From Niabella drilacis (GTDB taxonomy: Bacteria > Bacteroidota > Bacteroidia > Chitinophagales > Chitinophagaceae), in contig NZ_FMZO01000004.1 in NCBI RefSeq assembly GCF_900101395.1, forward strand, positions 363,009 through 427,008: a stretch of 64,000 bases of DNA, read 5' to 3'. A program made the position numbers and the translations under genes. The number at the start of each line of letters is the position of its first letter. Within the stretch, counting starts at the first letter, position 1. Shown in pieces: positions 9,246 to 15,759 of the stretch. The notes beneath the pieces are model-generated. The model had not been told where the DNA came from and searched no databases. It was given only the letters and a program-made list of their open reading frames with translations.

Positions 9246-10492
9246 TTTGTCGTTAAGTCTTCTTTTGGTTTTAATTGGATCAATACGGGATTATCTGTTT
9301 CTTTCCGCGTTGCGAAAAAGCGCGTGAGCACTTCATCATATTGCAGGTTTCTGTATTCAGACGCTTTTTTTGAATTAAACATGCTCTTTGCAGAAAGAGA
9401 AAGATAAATATGTTCGTCGTCAAAGCTCTTTATGCCCCCGGAAACGGGTAAAAAGTACGTACTGCTGTCTGATGTTATCTTGTTGTAGTCGTAGATCAGG
9501 CTGGTCTTATTATCATAAAGATACCGGTTGTATCCTTTGAACAGGTTCAGGTTAAAGAACATCAGGTTTTTGAAAGAGATCACATTCTCGATCTTATGCG
9601 CAAAGGAAGGGTGCTCCATTTTATAGGTATCCATTTCGCCGCGGCTTGAAAAGCCAGTGTTGAAAAAAGATGCAGGAACGGCATTATCCATGGGCAGCAT
9701 CAGCTTATAACTTTCCGAAATAGCCGAAGGTGTAAGGGTATAGATCTCGTACTGGAAAGGGCGGGTTACAAACAGGACCGAGTCGTTCTGTGTTGGCATA
9801 ATGCTGCACTGGGAAGCACCTGCATAGTAATAAACAGACTCGGTTTTCTTATTGTAAGGAAAGTAGTTTTGGAGTACGGCCGATTGATCGATGATCTTCA
9901 ATTGATAGTCGAGCGTATCCCGGGCTGTTCTTTTTGCCTTTATAAAGCTGGCAGCGAACTTATTCTTATCAAAGCGCACGGGGTTGGTAAAAGCGTACCG
10001 GAAGTTCTTCAGGTCTTCGGTTTTGGCAGCGGCTACATTGTCCAGGTAATACCAGGTCGCTTTTGCGAATTTGGAAACGTCTTTCCGGGCATCCGGCTCC
10101 AGGTACTCCTGTACCTGAACGGAGGGGATATTGTAGTTTTTATTGATGCTGAAGATCAGTAAGGCGTTTTTTGTCCGGTCCAGCTGAATATCACGGATCC
10201 GGTACCGCCGGATCCGGTATTTCTGCAGGAATTTTCCTCTCCTGTTAAAAAAGTAGAGCGCATCGGTGTCTCCGTCAAGAACGATGAAAAGCGAGTCGGT
10301 AACAACCAGCTGCCGGATAGCGCCAAAAATGCTTTTTTTTGTGGTCTCCAGCGGAATGAATTTTATTTCATCAAATATTCTGGAAGCAGGCGCGCCGATG
10401 GTTTTACTGGGATCGATATACAATGTTTTTGCCTGGGCAAAAACATTCGTACAAAGCCACATGGCCCAGCAAACAAACATTAGTTTCTTCAT
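9242..10492 (-). CDS. Secreted six-bladed beta-propeller-like protein (cassette copy 1)
   Basis: 416 residues when started at the ATG at 10492. This start gives a compact Lys-Lys signal peptide ending in Val-Phe-Ala-Gln; an in-frame ATG at 10507 would add five residues. The mature N-terminus contains Phe-Asp-Glu-Ile-Lys-Phe-Ile-Pro-Leu-Glu-Thr, the hallmark first strand of the Bacteroidota 6-bladed propeller family. Its stop overlaps the start of the barrel gene by 4 bp. Paralogue of 4625-5848. Likely a periplasmic or surface partner of the barrel. What it binds is unknown. Confidence 0.65.
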   Translation of the reverse strand: MKKLMFVCWAMWLCTNVFAQAKTLYIDPSKTIGAPASRIFDEIKFIPLETTKKSIFGAIRQLVVTDSLFIVLDGDTDALYFFNRRGKFLQKYRIRRYRIRDIQLDRTKNALLIFSINKNYNIPSVQVQEYLEPDARKDVSKFAKATWYYLDNVAAAKTEDLKNFRYAFTNPVRFDKNKFAASFIKAKRTARDTLDYQLKIIDQSAVLQNYFPYNKKTESVYYYAGASQCSIMPTQNDSVLFVTRPFQYEIYTLTPSAISESYKLMLPMDNAVPASFFNTGFSSRGEMDTYKMEHPSFAHKIENVISFKNLMFFNLNLFKGYNRYLYDNKTSLIYDYNKITSDSSTYFLPVSGGIKSFDDEHIYLSLSAKSMFNSKKASEYRNLQYDEVLTRFFATRKETDNPVLIQLKPKEDLTTK

Positions 10493-10520
10493 TGTCAATT
10501 GTGTCAAAAGCGATAATTGT

Positions 10521-10528
10521 CAAAAATA
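10521..10528 (-). promoter_or_regulatory. Putative -7 box for cassette copy 1
   Basis: TATTTTTG on the minus strand matches TAnnTTTG and lies 28 bp upstream of the propeller start at 10492. A good TTG at the usual distance is not evident, so the call rests on the -7 box and its position. Confidence 0.4.
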
Positions 10529-10633
10529 CCCATCTTAGACCAATGAAAAGGAGCGGGGTTTAATAGGCGCTGAATATTATTTACAGCAGGCGCGATGGCA
10601 TGACCGCTCAAGAATACTCCCTGTATAAAATGA

Positions 10634-10664
10634 GCCCCGCTGTGAAAACAGCAGGGCCTTTTTT
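10634..10664. terminator. Intrinsic terminator hairpin, probably bidirectional
   Basis: GCCC-c-GCTGT pairs with ACAGC-a-GGGC (10634-10657, one mismatch, 4-nt loop) followed by six T on the plus strand. It lies just past the stop of the TonB receptor gene (10689) on the minus strand and upstream of the propeller promoter, so it separates the sulfur regulon from the propeller/barrel cassettes. Confidence 0.65.
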
Positions 10665-10688
10665 GATTGCTCTGTATTAATGAGTATT

Positions 10689-13655
10689 TTATTGCAGGAT
10701 ATTATCAAGTGTAAGGGTAAGATAGTAGAGCCCCCCGATGGTAGGGCCACCGGCATATTGCAGGTAACGGTGATTGAGGAGGTCGCTGGCGCCTGCCTTG
10801 ATCGTTGTTTTGAGCGCCGGCAGGCGCAGGTTTACCTGGGCATCAACGGTATGGTAGGCGCTGATGGTGCCTGTTACCAGCGGGCTTTCCCACAGGAACG
10901 CGTTTTGCCAGCGCCAGGTAACGTTGAATCCGAAGTTCTTAAAGAGCTCCCGGTTGCCAAACGTGATGTTGGCCGTCCAGTCGGGTGTATTGAAACCCGT
11001 AACGAAGATATCGTCGGTTTTGTTGGACTTCATTTTATTATAAGCGGCATTGGCTTTTACCAGGAATTTCTGGTAAAAGTTGTAGGTAATGCCCAGGGAG
11101 GAGCCGTAATTGGTATATTCGTTTTTGGCGTTGGTGTAAACGCGGTAACGATCCTGTCCCTTGCTGGCCGCTGTTGTAGCTGTTGCGTTGGTGGCATCCC
11201 GGTTCCTGTCGAGCATGGCCCGTACGGCGGCATCGGAGCCGATCGTTTCACCTTTGGGTACAAATACCTGCACCTGGCCTAAAAAACCATCGTAAACATT
11301 GCTGTAGGCATCAATATCAACTACGACTTTGTTATCAAACAAAATACTTTTGTAGCCAATCTCGAGGGAGTTGATCTTTTCGGGCCTTGCTTTTGGCAAA
11401 CCGGCGGGGATGAGGAGGCTGCGGTTGGCCAGCGCCGCACCATCGGTATTGCCCTGTGCGCTTACCGTGGCATTGAAGTTGATAACGGATTGCTGTGTAT
11501 AACTGTTATCCAGGTAGCCCAGCCCTTCGTTGATATAAGAAAGACTTCCCACGCGTTTTACACGCCCGTTATTAACGAAGGACAGGGCTTCAAATAAAGC
11601 GGGGAAGCGATATCCCTGCTGATAGGTGATACGGAAATTATGTTGCTCACTGGCGGTATACACGGCAGCGATCCGGGGCGTGATTTTTGGCGTAAATTCC
11701 GGGTTATAATCATAGCGTACGGAGCCAAATAGTTTCAGATGTTCGCCAAACAGGGTTTTGGTTGCCTGCGCAAAACCGCCGAATTTTTTATACAGCACAT
11801 TTTTTCCAAAACGGCCATCGGGCAGCGGGTCATTGCGCTCATCCAGCGGCCTGCTGAAATCAACAAAGTTGTTTCCATCCGGTACCACTGCGTAAATGCG
11901 GGCATCCGCGCCCACCAGCAGGTTCACTACTTTTACTTTTGAAGACAGGTCCCATTGTGCTTCGGTGTGGTACAACCTGCTTTTTTGCACCAGGGCAGCG
12001 CCTCCGGTTACGGGTGCATCCGGAATGCTTCCGGACTTGATATCCCAGTTATTGATGGAAGTGATCACATTTTTAATGGAATCAAACCGCGCGGTACCGG
12101 GGAGGGCGCGACCCGCATCTGCCTGCTGGCGGGCGTAGGCCGTTGCTGCGGCGAGGTTGGCGCTGTTCAGACCACCATGTTCCGCTCCATATGCATTTAA
12201 TGCGCTTTTATATTTGGTACCCCAGGAGGCGGCGGTTTTTGTATCGGTGGCGCCCCCGCTGTAGAGGTCCATATTGTCTGCAAGGGGTTTGACATTGTAG
12301 GAACTTCCGGTATTTTCAACAGACAGGTAGGACAGCCAGGAGAAGTTCCTGTTTTTGAACTGCAATGCATGATTCTGCACCACCACATCCTGAAGACGGA
12401 TCTTGTTGCCCCGCTGAAACACGCCATCCATTGATCCCACCCGGTAGGTATAGGCAATTTCTGAGTGAGTAGTGGGCTTATAATGGAGCGAGCCATCAAA
12501 CTTAATGTTTTTGACCTGGGGACTTACCAGGTCGGTTTCCCAATACCCGGTTCTGGCCACGCGGAGTGTCTGATCATTTTTACCATCGATCGTCAATCCG
12601 CCGATGGACACCACGTTGCTCCCGGCCAGCGCATCATCGCCATATTTGTTCCAGCCGTCAAACGCTGCATTGGCAGTTCCGTTTAAAGCCGGAAAACCAG
12701 GGTTGGCACTTTTCAGGTAGTTGGAGTTCTGATCCAGCCGGGTATTCGAGCGCCAGTCCGTACCCTGCATGTAATCTATATTCAGCTTAAAGGCAAAACG
12801 ATCATTGAAGGCTTTTGCATACCGGAGCGCGGTTTCCGTTAACAGGGCAGGCGCATGATCTTTTCCGTCAACATGATTGACTCCCAGTTTTTGATAAAAA
12901 CTCAGGCCCTGGCTGGTAAAAGGGTTTTTTGTGATGAGATTGGCCATTCCGTTGATGGCGTTCATACCATAAAGGGCAGAGGCTGCACCTGGCGTGATTT
13001 CTACACTTTGAATATCCAGTTCGGTAGGCCCAATGGCATTTCCGAGCGGAACACCCAGCGTGGCGGCTTGCATGTCGACACCATCTACCAGCTGCATGAA
13101 GCGGAAATTATTGGGAATATTGAAGCCGCGGGTATTGGGTACTTTAAAGGTAAGACTGGATGTGGTCATCTGCACTCCTTTTACGTTTTCAAGGGCATCA
13201 TAAAAACCCGGGGCGGCAGATTCTTTGATGGCACGGATATCCAGTTTTTCAATAGCTACCGGGGACTTTAAAATGCTTTCGGAAACTCTTGAGGCGGTTA
13301 CCACCACTTCATTACCCAAAACCGTACGGGTAACCAACGCAATGTTGAGGTTGGACCCGGTGCTTTTTACTTCCACTTCCCTTGGTTCGTACCCGATGGA
13401 TGTGATCAGGAGGGTAAAAGGGATCCTGGCCCGGGTACGCAAAGTGAATCTTCCCTGCTGATCAGTAATGGCACCCTCCCCGCTATTCCCGATCTGGACA
13501 CTGGCGCCTGCCAGTGGCTCGTTCTTCTGGTCGTCTGAGATCCTGCCGGTGATCTGGAGCATATTGCTCTCCTGTGCCTTTAATGCGAAAGGAAGGTTGA
13601 AGCCAATAAAAAGCAGGGCGGCAATAAGCCATTGGTTTATCTTGAAAGCGGTCAT
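10689..13655 (-). CDS. TonB-dependent receptor of the sulfur regulon
   Basis: 988 residues: signal peptide (about 1-27), carboxypeptidase-regulatory-like domain (about 32-110), TonB plug domain (about 125-240, with Thr-Arg-Gly-Phe-Asn-Ile, Val-Asp-Gly-Val-Asp and Ile-Thr-Pro-Gly-Ala-Ala-Ser-Ala-Leu-Tyr-Gly-Met-Asn-Ala-Ile-Asn-Gly motifs) and a 22-strand-type barrel. It would import a substrate across the outer membrane at the expense of TonB/ExbBD energy. The gene is preceded by a perfect GTCTAC-N7-GTAGAC palindrome, a short Cys-rich leader frame and a promoter nearly identical to that of the TSUP gene next door. I therefore infer that it takes up a sulfur-containing compound when sulfur is short. 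The actual ligand cannot be read from the sequence. Confidence 0.85.
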   Translation of the reverse strand: MTAFKINQWLIAALLFIGFNLPFALKAQESNMLQITGRISDDQKNEPLAGASVQIGNSGEGAITDQQGRFTLRTRARIPFTLLITSIGYEPREVEVKSTGSNLNIALVTRTVLGNEVVVTASRVSESILKSPVAIEKLDIRAIKESAAPGFYDALENVKGVQMTTSSLTFKVPNTRGFNIPNNFRFMQLVDGVDMQAATLGVPLGNAIGPTELDIQSVEITPGAASALYGMNAINGMANLITKNPFTSQGLSFYQKLGVNHVDGKDHAPALLTETALRYAKAFNDRFAFKLNIDYMQGTDWRSNTRLDQNSNYLKSANPGFPALNGTANAAFDGWNKYGDDALAGSNVVSIGGLTIDGKNDQTLRVARTGYWETDLVSPQVKNIKFDGSLHYKPTTHSEIAYTYRVGSMDGVFQRGNKIRLQDVVVQNHALQFKNRNFSWLSYLSVENTGSSYNVKPLADNMDLYSGGATDTKTAASWGTKYKSALNAYGAEHGGLNSANLAAATAYARQQADAGRALPGTARFDSIKNVITSINNWDIKSGSIPDAPVTGGAALVQKSRLYHTEAQWDLSSKVKVVNLLVGADARIYAVVPDGNNFVDFSRPLDERNDPLPDGRFGKNVLYKKFGGFAQATKTLFGEHLKLFGSVRYDYNPEFTPKITPRIAAVYTASEQHNFRITYQQGYRFPALFEALSFVNNGRVKRVGSLSYINEGLGYLDNSYTQQSVINFNATVSAQGNTDGAALANRSLLIPAGLPKARPEKINSLEIGYKSILFDNKVVVDIDAYSNVYDGFLGQVQVFVPKGETIGSDAAVRAMLDRNRDATNATATTAASKGQDRYRVYTNAKNEYTNYGSSLGITYNFYQKFLVKANAAYNKMKSNKTDDIFVTGFNTPDWTANITFGNRELFKNFGFNVTWRWQNAFLWESPLVTGTISAYHTVDAQVNLRLPALKTTIKAGASDLLNHRYLQYAGGPTIGGLYYLTLTLDNILQ

Positions 13656-13685
13656 GATCTGTTTTATTTATGTATTAAATTATTT

Positions 13686-13704
13686 GTCTACAAAATAAGT
13701 AGAC
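13686..13704. promoter_or_regulatory. Perfect sulfur-regulon palindrome in the TonB receptor leader
   Basis: GTCTAC - AAAATAA - GTAGAC, both half-sites perfect with a 7-bp spacer, 30 bp upstream of the receptor start codon and within the inferred 5' leader. The same palindrome recurs at 13854, 15304, 15472, 22655 and 26448. It could be an operator or, in RNA, a 6-bp hairpin. Confidence 0.65.
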
Positions 13705-13734
13705 TAAAAGAGTAAAAAAATAGGAAAGGCGATT

Positions 13735-13815
13735 TTAACAACATCGGGCTATGGTATATCGCATCCCGGGAGCGCTGCGGATTACCTGTTGTTTATGGGA
13801 TCTTGCTGTACACAT
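13735..13815 (-). CDS. Putative cysteine leader peptide upstream of the TonB receptor
   Basis: A 26-codon frame starts 18 bp downstream of the -7 box of the inferred promoter, so roughly 12 nt into the transcript. It encodes Cys at codon 2 and ends Ala-Arg-Cys-Cys followed directly by TAA. Three Cys in 26 residues, two of them terminal, in the leader of a sulfur-regulated gene fits a cysteine-sensing leader peptide. A run of seven U (13714-13720 on the minus strand) begins about 14 nt after the stop. I do not see a strong terminator hairpin before it, so classical attenuation is not proven. The coding status is inferred from position and composition. Confidence 0.5.
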   Translation of the reverse strand: MCTARSHKQQVIRSAPGMRYTIARCC

Positions 13816-13832
13816 AGTGAAAATTAAAGATG

Positions 13833-13872
13833 CAAAAATAGGGGAATTTATTAGTCTATAAAAAAAGTAGAG
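13833..13872 (-). promoter_or_regulatory. Promoter plus operator of the TonB receptor (P1)
   Basis: On the minus strand an imperfect palindrome (CTCTAC-N7-ATAGAC, 13854-13872) is followed after exactly 13 bp by the -7 box TATTTTTG (13833-13840). The segment from the right half-site to the -7 box is almost identical to that of P2 at 15451-15490. The half-sites occupy the -33 region, where a regulator would compete with or assist RNA polymerase. Confidence 0.65.
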
Positions 13873-13910
13873 TTTTATTTTAAAAAGAGAAGGACGAAGG
13901 GACGGGAGGC

Positions 13911-15296
13911 TTACCTGAAGATACCGGCCAGTATTTTAATGCTCCAGGTAACCACCAGTATCCCCAGCAGTATGAAGGCCGTTTTCCGGGGAAGTTTTCC
14001 GGCCAGCTTTGCGGCAACCGGGGCGGCGATCAATCCGCCGATGATTAATCCTAATATGGTTTGCCAATGGCTTACACCCAGAAAGATAAAGAACGTAAAG
14101 GCACTGGAAAGGGTTACGAAAAATTCGGTAAGGCTTACTGAGCCGATCACATACCGGGGGCTGCGGCCTTTTGTAATTAAGGTGGTGGTAACGATGGGGC
14201 CCCATCCACCGCCGCCGAAAGAATCAAAGAACCCTCCGGCCCCGGCCAGTAGTTTGTAATGTTTGTATTTTTTCTTCCGGACCTGGTTGCGGAATGCATT
14301 GACCAGGATCTTTATTCCGAGAAAGAGGGTATAACAGGCCAGCAAGGGGCGTATCCACGAACCGTATTTTTCGCCGAGGTAAACCAGCAGTACTGCCCCC
14401 AGTATAGCGCCGGCAACGCCGGGGATCAGCAGGGTTCTGAAAAGTTTTTTATTGACATTGCCGAACCGGTAATGGCTGTAGCCGGACGCGCCACTGGCAA
14501 ACATTTCGGCGGTATGGATACTGCCGCTGATAGCAGCAGGATTCACCCCGGCAGATAGCAGAATCGTGGCGCTGGTGACGCCATACCCCATACCCAGTGC
14601 CCCGTCTACAAGCTGTGCTGCAAAACCGGCCAGGAGCATAATAAGGAATGATCGGTCGAAACCCTGGTAGAGTTGCTCTGTTCCTTCCCTGATGGCATCA
14701 TACGGAAGGTAAGAGAACAGGAAATGCCCGGTCAGCATTACGCCAAATAAAAGTAATGCGCGGGCGGCGATCTTCTTATAGGCGATCTCTTTTCCCTTCC
14801 CTTTTTCAGCCGGTCCGGTAACTGGGGGATACAGGAATGGCTGCCGGGAGGTCATAAGTATGCCCGGGAGCATACTGACATTTTGTTCGTTTGCAAGAAG
14901 ACCTGTATAGAGCGATTGAAGTTCCGGTTTGGTGGTGATGAAAGCCCGTTTCCCGAGCCGGTGCAGATCGGCGGTGATCCGGCCGGCGGTATCCGGATCG
15001 TCTGCAGCCGCTATGATAGTACCGGCATGCTCAACATCGTCAGGTGTATACGCGCGTTCCTGCAAATGCAGCTCAACATCTGCCGCAAGCGCCTTTATGG
15101 CGGGAAATATTTTTGGGCTTATGAGGGTAATGGAAGATCGGAACCCTGCCTGCAGCAGGGATTGCAGCTGCTCCAGGGCTGTATGCCCGCCGCCAATGAT
15201 CAGCAGGGGCAGTGACCCCGGCAGGGCGGCAACCGGGGCTGTACGGCTGCGTGCAGTTGGGGGATTTTCGGGAATAAGTATTTCTTGCTCGGCCAT
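13911..15296 (-). CDS. TSUP (TauE/SafE) transporter fused to a degenerate siroheme-synthase-like N-domain
   Basis: 461 residues. Residues about 28-145 form a Rossmann-like domain with the dinucleotide motif Leu-Ile-Ile-Gly-Gly-Gly-His-Thr-Ala-Leu-Glu, resembling precorrin-2 dehydrogenase. The catalytic central part with Ser-Thr-Asn-Gly-Lys-Ser-Pro, present in the neighbour at 15760, is missing. Residues about 180-460 form a TauE/SafE permease with about eight membrane segments, the two family repeats Gly-Ala-Leu-Gly-Met-Gly-Tyr-Gly and Asp-Ser-Phe-Gly-Gly-Gly-Gly-Trp-Gly-Pro, and a Ser-Ile-His-Thr-Ala-Glu element. TSUP proteins move sulfite, sulfate, thiosulfate or sulfonates across the inner membrane. 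The N-domain may only bind a nucleotide. The gene has its own promoter, leader frame and palindrome. Confidence 0.8.
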   Translation of the reverse strand: MAEQEILIPENPPTARSRTAPVAALPGSLPLLIIGGGHTALEQLQSLLQAGFRSSITLISPKIFPAIKALAADVELHLQERAYTPDDVEHAGTIIAAADDPDTAGRITADLHRLGKRAFITTKPELQSLYTGLLANEQNVSMLPGILMTSRQPFLYPPVTGPAEKGKGKEIAYKKIAARALLLFGVMLTGHFLFSYLPYDAIREGTEQLYQGFDRSFLIMLLAGFAAQLVDGALGMGYGVTSATILLSAGVNPAAISGSIHTAEMFASGASGYSHYRFGNVNKKLFRTLLIPGVAGAILGAVLLVYLGEKYGSWIRPLLACYTLFLGIKILVNAFRNQVRKKKYKHYKLLAGAGGFFDSFGGGGWGPIVTTTLITKGRSPRYVIGSVSLTEFFVTLSSAFTFFIFLGVSHWQTILGLIIGGLIAAPVAAKLAGKLPRKTAFILLGILVVTWSIKILAGIFR

Positions 15297-15303
15297 TTAA
15301 AAT

Positions 15304-15322
15304 GTCTATTAATTTAGTAGAC
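15304..15322. promoter_or_regulatory. Sulfur-regulon palindrome next to the TSUP start codon
   Basis: GTCTAT - TAATTTA - GTAGAC (11 of 12 half-site positions match) ends 7 bp before the ATG at 15296. At this position it would cover the ribosome landing site if it folded in RNA, or act as a downstream operator in DNA. Confidence 0.6.
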
Positions 15323-15342
15323 TATTTGATTAAAAAAAGAGA

Positions 15343-15438
15343 TTATTGCATACCGGTTCCTGCATTGCGGACCACGTATGTACAACAGCAGACCGGCTTT
15401 TCGCCGGGCATTTGGGCGCCTGTTATCCTACTCTTCAT
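15343..15438 (-). CDS. Putative cysteine leader peptide upstream of the TSUP gene
   Basis: A 31-codon frame with three consecutive Cys codons (codons 17-19, TGC TGT TGT) begins about 7 nt into the transcript predicted from P2. An ATG at 15444 would add two codons but would sit at the transcription start. A U7 run (15332-15338, minus strand) lies just after the stop. Within the frame an internal CCGGC-gaaaa-GCCGG hairpin could compete with a longer pairing (CCGGT with ACCGG) that spans the Cys codons. The arrangement resembles cysteine-codon leader peptides described in other phyla. Translation and regulatory role are inferences. Confidence 0.55.
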   Translation of the reverse strand: MKSRITGAQMPGEKPVCCCTYVVRNAGTGMQ

Positions 15439-15450
15439 TTGCATAGAACG

Positions 15451-15490
15451 CAAAAATAGGGGATTTTATTAGTCTATCAAAATTGTAGGG
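15451..15490 (-). promoter_or_regulatory. Promoter plus operator of the TSUP gene (P2)
   Basis: On the minus strand CCCTAC-AATTTTG-ATAGAC (15472-15490) is followed after 13 bp by TATTTTTG (15451-15458). A TTG inside the palindrome lies 19 bp upstream of the -7 box, a standard spacing, so the operator overlaps the -33 element. The sequence is nearly identical to P1 over about 30 bp. Confidence 0.7.
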
Positions 15491-15701
15491 TTATTTATTC
15501 TCAGGAAGGATTGAAACTTATAGAGGCGTACAGGAAAGATTGATATTGCCACCCTGTGCGTGGTCTTACTTTGAATACCGCCAGGGGTGCGGTAAAAATA
15601 TTATCGACTTTGGCAATATCGCCAATTTCCCTTGGGTGCGCTGTGTATAGACCTGGCAAAACCTCTTTCTTTCATAAGAAAGGTGATGAAACCAAAGATT
15701 T

Positions 15702-15725
15702 AAAGGAACTTCTTTGGATTCCTTT
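15702..15725. terminator. Inverted repeat downstream of the siroheme/TSUP gene
   Basis: AAAGGAA and TTCCTTT form a perfect 7-bp stem with a 10-nt loop, 35 bp past the stop of the gene at 15760. There is no clear U-tract on the minus strand, so it is only a weak terminator candidate. The rest of 15491-15759 shows nothing I recognise. Confidence 0.3.
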
Positions 15726-15759
15726 ATTGGTGCGTATTCTTCCCGAAAGAAAAAGCGAT

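Noticed and set aside
13700-13840. SAM or other known sulfur riboswitch in the receptor leader
   Set aside because: None of the conserved SAM-box elements is visible; a short Cys-rich frame and a palindrome explain the region better.
15300-15345. Classical intrinsic terminator at the end of the TSUP leader
   Set aside because: U7 is present but I cannot draw a strong stem directly before it; only weak alternative pairings exist.
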